From: Lepidodermella squamata
Lineage: Eukaryota; Gastrotricha
Direction: 5' to 3'
Assembly (NCBI GenBank): GCA_047495785.1
Contig: JBLDXI010000009.1
Location: 1,860,001 to 1,924,000 of the forward strand
Length of the DNA: 64,000 nt
In this document: positions 11,901 to 25,300 of the stretch, in pieces
Layout: every line of letters starts with the position of its first letter
How positions within the stretch are numbered: the first letter of the stretch is position 1
Translations under genes and position numbers: made by a program
Notes under the pieces: generated by a model
Seen by the model: only the letters and a program-made list of their open reading frames with translations
Database searches by the model: none
What the model was told of the DNA's origin: nothing

Positions 11901-14900
11901 CCAGGAAATTCCTTGTAGACACCCTGCAAGAAGTTAGGGTGGCTATAAAAGCTGCCAATGGGGTTTCACTGGGACAGAGGCGTATCGGGGGATAGATTTT
12001 CTCCCAAAAATCCTGTAAGCTACAAGTTTCCTATGAATCCTCCAACTTTTTCCATTTTAAACCCATTTTCGGCTTGAAAATGCTCAAGAAAGCGTCCGCT
12101 AAAGCTCGTTTCGCTCACAAATATACTTTTTCCAAGTGGTTATCAGGCCGCCAAAAGGCGAAAAGGCTGCCTGACCGCCAAAATGTTGAACATAGGGGGG
12201 AAAAATTATCAGAATTCCTGGCTACGCCACTACAATGGGCTGAGACAAATCGTGAAAGAATCTGAACCAAAATATGCAAAAAGCAAAAATCATGACGATC
12301 TAAATCTAATTCGACTTCGAAAATCGAAAATTCGAAATTCGAACATGGGATTGATTTCAAAGCTGGACCTTTTTCAATTATTCCAGCCCATTAAATTTCC
12401 GAGATTCAACTGATATTATTAAAAGTTTCAACGAGTAATATAACTTACGATTTGGGCTATCGGGGTGATAGTGATGTATTGAAAGTCGAATGTAGCCTTT
12501 GTGATAGAGCACCAGCCAAGGCGCCGTACTTGCTATAAGCATGTAGCAGCGAATGTCGAATTTCCGACCATCCAGCAGCAAAGGGCGGAGTATGTAGCGC
12601 TGAACAATTCGCGTCATCGGCTGGCGAACCTGCCCGCGAGCTTGTACCATTTTATTCTCGCGATCGTCAGCTAACGCTCGCGCTTCTTCAGCCGTTCGCA
12701 CGAGGTGAATGCCGATGCCTTGGTTGAGGCCTGTCGGTTTGCAGATCCAAATTTCGCCGTCCTTGTATATCTGGAGAAACGCCTCGCGGTCGTTTTTATC
12801 GTCTAACCGGTATGTTTCAGGGTAGAACTGGTTCAAACGCATTGAATAGCGCCGTTTCGATTGCGCCAATTGCCGGTCGTAGTCTTGCAACGAGTTCAAC
12901 AGACCGAGTTTATTCGTTAACAATTGACTGTTAGGTATGTGATTCACCATTTGTTCACCCTCGCGGAATGCTGAGTAATTAATCGAAGCTTTGATATCAC
13001 ACCATTTGAAGCGAAATTGATCTGAGTTTTTGTCGGTGATGCGTTTCCAACCTAGAGCTAACAACGGCGCTTCGACAAGCGCCGAGCCGTTGTGGCCACC
13101 GATGTAATAAGTCGGCTGCTGGTTATTCATCATGTGGACCGATGGACGCGGGGCGCGAGTTGCGGCTGGTCTGCGGCCTTCATCGGGCGCATCGCCCATA
13201 TCGTCGCCACCTTAACACAAAAATGAAACTTTCAAACTCGAAGTCAGCTTTGCGAGGCTAAATCATCGTGGCGATGATATTATATATGAAATTTGAGAGG
13301 GACTACACAGCTGCTATATACCACGAGAAGGAGATGAGGAATGATAAAAAATTTATAGTTTTTCGATCAAATGCGGCATCAACGATCTACAGTCAAGTTT
13401 TGCATGCGTTGTAAAACATTTTTAGCCGGGTGTGCGAACAATTTGTGCATGTAATATAAGAGAAAACAGCGGCTGCGAAATTGGCTCATTTTTGCGTATA
13501 AAAGTAAAATCAATGCTTCGCTGCTGTATACACAAAATCGATTCAGGTGACGCCATTACGGCAGCATTATGTAACCCCTAATAAATGCGAATTATATCAC
13601 CATAAAACAACACAAAACAGAACACATTAAACACCTGGGAACGGCAGCAGGTTGTGTGTTTTCAATTTCACAAATTGTCGAGCGTGATATTTTTTTTAGC
13701 ACAGTCCTACATTCATACGCACAGGTGCGACACATTATTGAAGCAACGAAGTAGTCTCATAAATAAGAAGCGGAACTGTGGGGCTTTAAAGTAATTATAG
13801 AGAGCGCTTTTAAACCATAAAGAGGAATGCTTTCGAGAAATTGAAAAACAATATTATCATGATTCTGGCCGAATTTAATGTCTCGCAAATCAAATGATAG
13901 AGTTATTCCACGGTTCTTACCTTGATCATAGCCGCTACGAAATCGATTGCGGCTGTAAGAATACGGTATCGGCGTTGGGGCCGAAACTTCAACATGTTTA
14001 GGCCCGTTACTAGACGAGCCGGAAGAATTGTTGCGCTGATTTATCGAGGTACTTTTTGGCCTCAAAGTCGCAGGGGCGTGATTATTGTGATGGGTATTGT
14101 GGTTAGTCACCGGGCGATGAGGTTGGACCGGAGCGTTCGAAGCTTCAGTCGACGACTCCCGTTGCTTTACATTATTTCCGGCGCCATTTACGGGTGACTG
14201 CGTGAAGCGTTTGACAAACATTTCTCTTATGTTTTGAGCCAGCGCGACGCCGTTATCAGAACCAGGATTTTGGCTTCGATTCTGAGCAAGGCACGACAAG
14301 GTGTTGCTAACCGGTATGGCAGGGCTAGTTTGTAATTGGCGAACTTTGAGCAGGGAAGTGAGGCTTTCAGATGAAGCGTCAAACGTCATTCGGATAACGG
14401 AATCAGGCGACAAGATTCGCTCGAGTGGCCGCCGAACAGCTGAGTGAATCGCACGGTCCCTATTTCGGCGGTAGATATTCGCCGGATCTTCAGCACCATC
14501 TTCCGGCGCGATGATTTTTATCCCGAAATCGTCATCGCTAGAGCTGTTTATCACCGAGCCGCTTTCAACATCGGAATAACTTGAGGAAATCGTGGAATCA
14601 GGCACATTGCCCGATCTCTTCGATTTCCGGCGAGGATGCAACTTTGGCGTAGTTAACACGGCTGATTGCTGACCAGCTGTTATCACGACCTGAGGCGTAG
14701 CTGGCGTGGCTGGTCTACTCGGGATTGTTATTCGGTACTTGACGTTACTCTCCATCTGTTGATCAGAGCTATTTTGTTCGGCCAAAGTTATCATGGAAGG
14801 TCGTGGTGATAAAAGATCGGTCAAACTCGTGTATAGTACAGCTAATGGAGCCGGTGGTTGCTGATCGAATCGCCGCCCAGTGCCGGCTATTATCGGTGTT

Positions 14901-15325
14901 AGCGAAATTCGGTGATAGTCGGGCGAGGACGGCGCTTTCTGAACACGTTTACGACGATAAAGTTTAGCCAATTTTTTTCTACCCGAGCCTGTTGAAGGCG
15001 CGCTACGAATTTTTCGAAAGTCTTCATCATCTGTCAAAAATTGTGCTGGTTGCTCTTGTTGTTGCTGTTGCTCTGTGCTGGCCGATGAACGCAAAATTGG
15101 AGTGGTGAGAACGGAACATAAACGAAATCCAGTTTGAGTGCCGTGAGTAAAATTGCCATCGAAACTTCGCGACAGCTTCAACACTTCATCATCATCAGAA
15201 TCACAATCATCAGAATTTGAGCTTTCATCATCACTTTCGGAGGACAAATAATCAATTTTCGCCAGATCGATATCATCAATAGGCATGTAATCTTCGTCAT
15301 CTTCTAGGACTTCAACTGTCGTCAT
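8987..15325 (-). CDS. TTLL10: TTLL10-like protein polyglycylase (tubulin-tyrosine-ligase-like)
   Basis: Minus-strand exons 15325-13921, 13210-12449, 11387-10860, 10514-9798 and 9615-8987 join in frame to 1,346 codons. Residues 1-468 (exon 1) are acidic and serine-rich, probably disordered. The TTL domain spans roughly 500-880. It shows YYIGGHNGS, FREGEQMVNHIPN, NQFYPETYRLD, the ATP-grasp ICKPTGLNQGIGI near 620, VQRYILRPLLLDGRKFD, HLTNQYIQKKDSAYKDVKE and YLIEVNTNPSL near 820. This motif order follows vertebrate TTLL10 more closely than other TTLLs. The C-terminal 460 residues are Asn/Ser-rich. TTLL10 elongates glycine chains on glutamate side chains of proteins such as NAP1 and tubulin, using ATP. 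The first intron appears to end in AAG. The exon 4 donor (GTCGGT) is weak, chosen because it restores frame. The second intron (11388-12448) carries transposon-like sequence. Confidence 0.87.
11482..12235. repeat. Transposon relic inside a TTLL10 intron
   Basis: The intron contains GGGGCGTAACCAGGAAACC near 11483, CTGGTTACGCCACTG near 11756 and CCTGGCTACGCCACTAC near 12218. The first and last are inverted relative to each other. This 'GGCGTARCCAGG' signature is typical of ends of dispersed mobile elements in many invertebrate genomes. No transposase frame survives between them. Boundaries are approximate. Confidence 0.4.
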
Positions 15326-15339
15326 CGTCGGAAATTGAA

Positions 15340-18300
15340 ACTTCACAAAGAAATGAAGAGATAGGAGCAACTTAACGATGAGTGCTTTTTTCACAAAAAT
15401 TGAGAGATCGCAGGACAATAAAATCAAAACAAGCCGTCACATTCACGACGATGATGACATTTTTGGTGCGATTTCACAAGTCCATAGAAGTGCAGGTGGG
15501 GAGAAGCTGTCAGCAAAACAAAAAAGAAAACGAAATGAGACGCTCCTCCAAAAACAGGCCTAATATTATAATTTATGATGGTGTTATTTATTTTTGTCAA
15601 TCGATTACAATATTTTAGCTGCGTTTGGCTGAGCGCTTCTGTATAAACAATCAGAATCGCGAGGTGTGGAATTCGGACGAAATTATTGAAGCATGACAGA
15701 GTTTCAAAATTGCAGAACGTAACGTTGCGAAAAATAAACTGTGTGACTTTTCGGTGATTTAATTTCGATTATTTTTTTATCATTCACTTTCTCTCTTCTC
15801 GCGTGTTAATTTTTTGTGTCTTGGCAAAGCATCGACAAAGAATTACAATTAATCAATAAAAAGTACCATTTCGCTGATCTGAATCCAGGTTCTTGGTCGA
15901 TGTTCTGATAAAATCGATCGAGGACGCTGCTCTTGGGTTACTTTGGCTCTGAGTTTGATCAACTGTCATTACATCACCATTTTCTTCGAGTCAGTATTTT
16001 GCATTATATTATAACAACGCAACGTCCTATTGTTGACAAGGACAAATTGTAAACATTTTTCATCAATTTTTCGTAGCCCGAATTCTAGCCAAAATATCGA
16101 AACAGCATGCGAATCAATTGCACTTTAAAAAATCGTATTCGACGAGCTGTGTCGGCTGTATCCATCTCAACCTAACAGTATTAGTGAGGCTTATAGATAT
16201 GGCGCGTTAGGGCCACATCAAAATATTGGACCACCAATACCGAGAGGTAAGACGGAAACTGCGCGACAACGCACAAGTAGTAGGCTGGAATGTAAAAGCA
16301 AGTGCAACTTGAAAGCAGCTGTAAATTTGGCAGAATGACAAGAATTGGCAACAGCAAGTGGTTAAATATCTAAAAGCCATGTCCGGTTGTAACTGGTTGT
16401 AACAGCCAAATCGAGGCGATTGTGTTGAGATAGGGCGTTGCGAGGGTTTAAGTAATACCCGGCCGAGCGGGTGTTTACACGGCAAAAATTTGAATTACTG
16501 ATGCAGAGCAAATATTTATCGAGAGCGCCAAAGAGACCACAAGACACCGACACGGCGAAAACGCGCGATACAAGCGCCTCGCGCGGTGAGTCAGCTGGGC
16601 GCGGGCGACTGATACGGATAAGCGCTCATGCTAATTCCTACTAATAATTTGTATCGGAGCTCGCGTGTCGCACGTATCCGGAAAATTATGCGACACCGCG
16701 GCACATGCCTATCTTATCGCGTTATCTAGCATATCTTGACGCTAGTAATAATAAAAATAAACATTCACACACAGGTGGATAATAAATTATGTGCATGACT
16801 TTTATCTAAGGCTCGCGCTTCACAGCCGGGATAACCTTCTGTTGCGCATAACTGATTAAGCACTCGAGCGCGTCTTATCAGGCCGGCAAATTTTTCGAAT
16901 ACGACGGCGCCATTTCACACCAATATCTCAGCCGTTTGTGGCGCAACACCTGTCTTGCGCTTGGCCCGGCGCGGCATTTAGACGGCAGGGCTTTTAAGAT
17001 AAGGCTGATTTTTGTCGTGTAAAAATGTCACCACCGCGCGCGTTTTGGCGAAGCAAGAGGAAGTGAAAAACAGGGCGAGATGTGTGGAGAATATCATGCA
17101 AAAATATATGCAGAATACGAAAAACGTATTCGCATGACGCGTTCCGCGAGGAAAAGAGCACACGCACACATTTTAGTCACAGCTCGTTGAATATTTCTCA
17201 CAAAGCGCGAGATGTTTGAGGCCGGGGTTTTGATATAAATACTCATGTAATAATATATATTGGTAATAGCCTTATTTGGCGATCTTGACTAAATACTTGA
17301 CAAACGACAAAAGCGTTGGTACGTGTCGGTGTCGGGCAGAACCAGACTTGTCGTATGCGGGTAGGTAGGTATAATATCACAGCATACTGCGTGCCTGTGT
17401 ATGATACATCGAGAAAAGAGAAGACCACGAGATGTCTTTTTGTCGCCCAAGTACCTGCGCTCTTCGCCGCGTCGGCTTTCTCTTTGTGCATTATAGTGAG
17501 TGTTAATAAAGAAATAAGGGTTGTGCGTGATAGACTATTTGACTAGGGCGACAAACTCCTTATACAGCGGTTATACATGTACTTATTACCTGCTTTTCGT
17601 AGGGAAGAAAATAGCTCCATAACGTATATATTTATACCAGCTATGATGTATGCGAAAATAGCCAAAAGCAAAAGTCGCGAGTCTAAAAACGCAATAATGC
17701 GCTACTCAGATATACCTATGTCGCCAAGCCATGCGCGTGTATATAAATTGTTATAAAGGCGGAATAATTCTCTGTTGACTGTGTTACTTTAATGTGTTAG
17801 CTAATAACCGCCCTAATTTTGTATTCATGCCACCTGGAAACGAATGCCAAGACGAAAAGCACCTTCCATTACCACCGCAACCACTACTACCGCCGTATTA
17901 GCTGCCCGCTGTAAATAGCTATGGCATGCTAGAATTATTGCTAGATGTATCACATCCATCCACAACACGTCAAAAAGCGCACTAGTCTGACCGGCTGTCT
18001 CCATTGGTCGCGCGCCTGCATCCCAGATATTCGCGTCAAACGTAATCACGATGTGGCAAAAAAGCGTGGAAACGCATATCAATGGCTATAGATATACCAG
18101 TGGAATTTTTCTTTATAGCCATTTTTCACGGTGACATAACACATAGCACTATAATACCTGTTTGAAATGTCTGAAGGAAGGGCGGCGCACTATGATTTTT
18201 TTGCCAACTCGCACCAGCACTTGCTTGTAGTTTTTGGGCGCTCATGCTTTCAGATGATAGCATGAAGCGTGGCACGTCGCACAGCCATATGGGTGGTTGT

Positions 18301-21300
18301 AGGGTGACCGATGAAAAAAAGCCCAGCAATGGACAGATGGTTTTAAAAGCGTGGCGAGTGCACTAATGCCATGTGACCCATATATACCTAGCAGACCTTT
18401 ACGAAAAATAATGCGCCACATAAAGCAGTTCTGCGATAAAACTTGAGTGGCCTGCCAGAAGTGCTGCGTGTTCGGTTAATAGAAAAGTTGCTTTCCGCTC
18501 AACACATTTTTGCGCGGCAACTATTTTTTTACGATCCGCAAGGCAATGCTGTTTTTTATACGCATCATAACACTAAGGCAATAAATGAAGTGGCAAATTC
18601 TGAGCTTGAAATTCATAAATCGGTACATTGAGAAATATACGTATGAGCCACTCATCTCCATTTTTCATGCCTAATTCCATTCGATTTCTAGGTCATTCTA
18701 AATTATGGCTTTCGGTTGTTAACTTCAAGCGGGTAATATCACCAAATTTTACGTAGGATTCGAACATAACAAGCCATATATTGCGGATATTAACTGAACT
18801 TGCACTTCAATGATTGCAACATTATTTACCAGTACAGGCGACTACAACGATGGTGCCATTAAAGAAATTCGTTGCAGGGAACCTTTGCTAAAGCGAGAGT
18901 AGCAGAGGAAAGCCGTCAATTATCCAGCCCGAATCATTATCATACGCCTTATATGATCGTGACCTTCAATTATGAGTGAGTAATAATAAATTTGATAGAA
19001 GAATTCCGGATATAATTTTCGGCGCTACTTTATTGCAGCTGAATCGATTGCAAAATACAAAAATGGCTTGGTAATGCTAAACGCATACACGTGCAAAACG
19101 CGGTATTCAGTGACCGGTTGCCCAATCTGACAAAACTTCGAAGCCTAATTTGCATGATTAATGCAAAATAATAATATGGTGGAATATATCAGATAACTTT
19201 CTAAGCCAATTACTGAACCTAGTATGGGATTAAACTGAAATTTTAAAATTTTGGTCATCTCTTTCAAAGAAAATAATATGTGAGTGTTTCTAGCGAATTA
19301 GCATGGGTACAAGTTGAAAATAAAATAAATCTGATCTGCAGTGGTTAACAAGGTCAAAGGCAGGAACTCCCCAAAACCCTTTCGGATAGTTACACAAACT
19401 CGCGTATCTGAGACGTATCTAGAAGTAGCTCGTCCACAAAATTGTGGGTTGAAGCTCAATTACGAGAGCCCTACTGAAGCCTTTCCAGTAGGTACCAACT
19501 AATGACTTGCATAAAAACCACACATTTGATTGGTGATTGTTGCGCAAAATCAGCTGATAGAATGAATATGTAGAATACAACAGCCCATCTGATGATAAAT
19601 TCTGAACTATCCAAATTTAACCATTCATTAAAAGCTTTTCTCGTGGATCCAACAACAATCTGGTCAAGGTTCTATCATTCAGCCGCCTTCAGGAATATGA
19701 AATAAAATGATTATAACAGGGCAAAATATTCGGCTCTCGAAGGCTGCACATGTGGTGTAAGATATGTTGAGTTTTCAGCCAGCAGTCATAAATAACGATA
19801 TTAATTAACCTAACTAAAGTTCTAAGAAATTTTAAAAGTCCGCATATGAAAAGGATATAAAGCCGAGAAAAACAAAAGATCAAATATACTAAATGAATCA
19901 CATGGAATCACAAAACTTGGGATCAACTGCCGAAATTTCATTATTAAGTCAAGCACGAAGGTGAGTAAGGTGTGTTAAGTTTCTGGAAGATCGCACGAGG
20001 TTTGGAAAATGAAATGCTTGTCATATCCAATATGCGCACAAAATCATTGTTTGCCCCATAATGTAACTTTTTGCAAGGGACATCACTGATCAGAACAAAG
20101 TTTGTTTACAGATTTCTTCATTTCCAAGCTGTTTTAAGACCTAAATATGCCGATAGGGTTCTCCAGATTACAAATTCCCAAAAAGTAAAAAAACAAAAAG
20201 ATACATTTCTTTTAAATTAGGTAGCTTTCGCATGGTTCATTTGATGTTGAATCAAGGCATCAGGTGTACCTCGAAGAAAGCTCCCTTGTAGGGCGAAATA
20301 AGTGACATACTATTCGAAATATGAAGTCATCATGAGTGTAATTAAACTGTGGGTCAACATCTCAAGTTGAATTTACGCAAGGCAAAAAAGACTAGTTTAT
20401 ATAGCGATTTACCCAGCCTTTGAATATTGGATAGTCCACAGCCAGTTTATCAGGAACCTAAATATGCACCTAAACGTGTTAAAATGAAGCATTGGTTGGC
20501 GGTACAAGCCTGAATTATAGTCTAATAACATGGGAAAGAAAACGATTCATTCAGTTATACAGATATACATCCCACATATCGGTATTCAGGACTCCGCATT
20601 TGCCGTCTCGCTTCATTGTTGCGGAAATTCATCACCAAGGAGCATATAGCACGTGGAGTGCGTGTTGCCAAGGACAAATAAACGTTGCTAAGTATTTTGT
20701 TTACAGCCTATTTATTTTAGGTTATTACATGTAAACAAATTTAATCTTTATTTTAAAAAATGTTTCAAAACCAGGAAACTGCAGAATAAAACCCGCTAAT
20801 GAGGATCGAATTCCCGAACGAGCGGCCTATCCCGTTGACGCATCAATACGGTTCATCACCGTAAAACAATTACTGCGATGCGTTATGCGTTATGCGTTAT
20901 GCCTGGATGAACTCATCTCGGTAGTCGACTGTTACAGAATTCTTAATACCTTTGTCATCATCACTGTTAATCTATACTATATACGTGGCCTGTGGACACT
21001 TCTGCACCGCTTCACAAAAATTTTGTAATAAATTGCTTAATAAAAGTCTAAGGTCTAGGGGCTTAATTACTTTTCAAGAATTGAGACTCGCATTCACGAA
21101 TTGCCGATTGCAAAATTGGGATCCTGTTTTTATCCTCTTTTATTCCATCATCAATATCACTGGATTTATGATTTGTGATGCTTATTTCAAATTTCTATAA
21201 CTGGCAGCGGTTCCCAATGCCCTTCATTTATAATACCTATGTAAATTGTGACAGTTTTTGCAGTCTCAAGCTCCAATCTCATGCCTCAGCATTGTGTGCC

Positions 21301-22320
21301 TAAAACAATATTTTTTCAGGGTCAATTCGATTATCCCTTGAGGGTGACTTCAACTTTTAATTTTTTCGCGAATCAGTAACTTACAGGATAAAGTTTGTAT
21401 TCAAATAATCGACTTCTCGTTGATGTTTCTATTTTGCTGGTTCATTCATTGATTGTTTTACCGAATGGACGGTCACTGCTTTGATTTTGTTAGTCTAGTC
21501 TAGTGTATAGCAATTTCCATGTTTGTTCAGTCCCCAGTGGTATTTCTTTCTCTTTGAGCTTTCTCTTTCTCCAAATAATGCATAATGTGCATTAAAAGGT
21601 AATGCATAGTAGTATTGAACACTACCTGATAAAATGAGCTGTCCAAAATCCTAAACGTAACGTTTGCATGTAGCGGTAGTCTGAACAATAGACAGTTCGT
21701 TGCATACTTCACTATGAGCTATGAGCCTCTCCCCTAACAGCCTAGTGTGGAATCTGTTGATCTACCTCTTCCTCCATAACCCTTCAAACAAGCGTAATGT
21801 TGAGTGTTGACATTTTAAAGATTCAGAAGCTGTACCAGGATGTCTCTAATTGCGAATATATAACTCTGTCGTTTTGCGAAATTATCCGACGGTAGTGACC
21901 ATCAGCTGAAAATGTTTCGAGCAATTTAGGATCCAGCACGTAAAGATTAATAATATTCCTAAATTTTCCCATTAGTTAATAAAGATTGAAGTTGTTTATG
22001 TGGCTTTTCAACCTCTCCTTTTCTGTTGTTTGTGAGGTTTTGCGTCACCCGGCTTTTAAGATTACCGCTTGTATCCAAATCATTCTCTGTACCTATATCT
22101 TCTCCTTCCTTTGATTGATCAAAGGCGAACCCCATTCCCGTTTATCGTCGTCCTTCCCTATACCTACCGGTATATCGGTTCCTCTAGCTATTTTATGACT
22201 ATCAAACTCCAACTAACAACAAATAAGGCTAAAATAAAACGTTTAATCGTTTCCGTTATCCGTTATTTATTTGTGCCTTTTCACTGCAGCCATTTACTGC
22301 TTGTTCTAATAACTTTCATT
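15340..22320. other. 7 kb gene-poor region between TTLL10 and CLIP
   Basis: The two flanking genes point away from each other. No frame here exceeds about 90 codons, and none resembles a known family. The segment 16.5-18.5 kb is richer in CpG and in runs such as CGCGCG than the rest, while 18.6-22 kb is AT-rich. A short tandem repeat lies near 20880. The region may hold long 5' leader introns, regulatory elements or non-coding RNA; the sequence alone does not decide. Confidence 0.45.
20877..20902. repeat. Short tandem repeat of GCGTTAT
   Basis: The heptamer GCGTTAT is repeated three times in a row, followed by a partial copy. It is short and no coding or regulatory role is evident. Confidence 0.6.
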
Positions 22321-22339
22321 TATTAATAGGATTTGAATA

Positions 22340-25300
22340 ATGAGTGCGAATCCGACACCCTCAAAGTTGTCTGGGCTTCGGCCGCCCTCAAAAATCACGC
22401 GGCCGTCAACCGGTGGACCAAGTTCTCATCTAAGCGTCAGCAAAGGTAAGTGAAATGGTGGCAAGTTTATTATTTGTCCAATGTAAATAATATTCGTTTA
22501 CTCATACTTCTGGCAATTTTCCTAATAGGAGACAAGGGTTTGTCACCGTAATATTATTGTAATATAACTGTTATTGGTGGATTCACGGTTATGTTTGTTA
22601 TCGTTTAGCAGCGTGCTTGTGAGCAGTGGTATAGGGTGTAAGTGGGTAAGGTAGTTGGGGAGGATGGTATCTAAACAGTAACGCGCCCATATGTGTTAAG
22701 TAAAGTAGCTTCATCGGTTCCGGTCAGTGATGGGCGTTATTTTCATTGGCATGTAATGGGCTAAATGAACCGATGCGCGAGCGCGCTAGGACCGGAGTGC
22801 ATCCGCCACTGCGCGCGGCACTGTGGTACGTTGAGTTTGATTGTGTTGGTCCATCTGTGCAGATTGTTTCATTTCCTTCAGTGCTCTTTGCTCTAAGGGC
22901 GTGTGCTTTTTCATTGTCTAGAATCCGTCTCGAGTGCGGCAGGCGCTGCGGTAATGGCGTCTGCTACCCGCCCGGCCCCGCCTGGTGGTCACGCACAACA
23001 GACTACGGCAAGCCCGACGCCATCAACTTCATCACTCGCCAACGAAAGTCTTATTATCGGCGACAAAGTTATAGTGGGTCAACGTTCCGGCAAGGTGGCG
23101 TTTATTGGCGAAGTCAAATTTGCGAAGGGTGATTGGGTTGGTGTTGTTCTTGACGAAGCAGCTGGTAAGAACGACGGATCAGTTGGCGGCGTTCATTATT
23201 TCCAGTGCGAACCGAATCACGGCCTTTTCGTAACCTTGCAAAAGGTCCAAAAGGTTGGACCGCCTTCACCGGTACCGCAATCAAAAATGGCACCTCCTAC
23301 ACAGCAAGCGACTCGGCACGAAACTCCACTCCAATCAAAAGCGGCCCCTCCACCTGTCGAGTCTTCCCTACCTCCCCATCCACCCGCAGAGGCTAATAAT
23401 GCGGATTTTACTGTCGCGATCGGAGACCGAGTTATGGTCGGTGGTCGCGTTGGCACTGTTCGATTTGCTGGTACCACTAGTTTCGCCCCTGGCGACTGGG
23501 TTGGCGTCGAACTCGATGGCCCTCTTGGAAAAAACGATGGTTCAGTGCAAGGCAAACGTTATTTCGAATGCAGACCTCTTTTTGGCTTGTTCGCGCCTCT
23601 TCAAAAAGTTCAAAAAGTCGATGCAAATAACCCGGTTCCTACTCCTGTTCCTGGAAGCGTTGTACCACCCCCTCCAACATCGGCACTCGCCAAAGGTAAT
23701 TTCAAACTTGAAATAAGCCGAATCATAGTCATATTAATTTATTAATTTATTTAGGAGCTATTCCTCGTGGTGGCATCCCCGTTCCAGGTGGCCTGCGCAG
23801 ATCGGATTCTAATGAGTCAGTTAATTCCGTCGCTTCATCAGTCATGTCGTCAGCATCGCGCTCAGCGAGACCAGTTAACCCGGCCATGATATCCAGTGCT
23901 TACCAGCAAGCGAAACAACCTGCAGAAAGGCGCATGTCTGGTCAGTTGGAGACTTTGCAGAAGGCACTCCGTGAGAAAGAGGAGCATGTCGATCAGCTCC
24001 TGAGAGAAATTGATTCGAGTCGCAACGAAATCGCCCGCATTTCAACTCGCGCTGATAACCTCGAAGCTGCTCTAAGCAAAACCAACACCGAACACGAGCA
24101 ATACGTTTTTGATACGAATGAACGCATCGTTCATTTAACTGCCGCTATTGCCAAGTTGGAGTCGGAGAAGCAAGCAGTTGCCGCTGCGGTTGACGACGAA
24201 AAGCGAAAAGTTGAGGATTTACAGTTCCAACTCGAAGAGCAAAGCTTGACTACGGACGAAATTTTACAAACACCGAAACAAGAATCGAGTGGCAGATCGA
24301 ACGCTGAATTCGAGGAGCAAGCACGAGAAATCGAATCGTTGAAAAATGAGTTGCGCAATTCAACCGAAAAATGCCGGTCTCTTGAAGAGAAATTACACGA
24401 AGTCGATGCGCTGAAAAGTGACCTCATCAAGTCAGCCGAAACCATTCGCGAGCTACAGTCTCAAATTTCGAAATTGTCGAGCTCAGCCGAAACCGAAAAG
24501 AGTCAAGTGGCTTCTTTAACTACCGAATTAGCCGCGTTAAGATCTCAGCTGGATGAGAAGCAGGCTTTGCTAGCCAATTTCCAACAACTGGCGTCTAAAC
24601 AAGAAGCTGACTCAGCCGCCTCGAAAGACGTCGAGGGGCAATTGAGGGCTCAAATTAACGAGCTGTCTTCTGCGAAAAATGGCTTGTCGCTTGAAATCGA
24701 ACAACTCCGCGCATCTAGCAGCACTGTCTCCGCTGAAAAGTCGCAAATTTTAGCGAGAGAGGCTGATCTCAATGCGAAGTTACTAGCCGCTCAGAATAGT
24801 CTTGCTGAGCTTGAATCTACGATTGCGAAGAAGGATTCGGAGAACGAGTCCGTTAAAGGCAAGATCTCGCAACTAGAAGGCCAGCTTGCTAAACTCACCG
24901 GTGAAAACGAGTCGCTAAAGAGCCAAGTTTCTGACCTTGAGGCAGCTATCCGTCGAAGCAGTCAGTCGGAATCAGCTGCTGTCAAGGAAATGGAGGAAAC
25001 TTTGAATAAGCAGTCGGAAGAGTTGCGGGCGTTGAAAGCCAAGGCCCACGAAGCTGAAGAGGCCGCGCGGCAACGAGAAACTCAGCTCCAGTCTACAAAC
25101 CAGTCATTGGTTCAGAAAACATCAGATCTTGAGAATCTTCTGAAAAAAGCCACAGAATCCGAGGCTGAAATTGCGACAAAGTTGAAGGAGATTCAAGAAT
25201 CATTCGGTAAACAAGTGAGCGAGCTGAAATCATCTTTTGACGACGTTAAGAAGGCTGAGGAGGACGGACGTCGACGTGAATCGGAATTGCAAGCAACCAA

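Noticed and set aside
20795-20845. tRNA-like TTCGATC string on the minus strand
   Set aside because: The five bases on either side do not pair to form a T stem, and no other arms are found.
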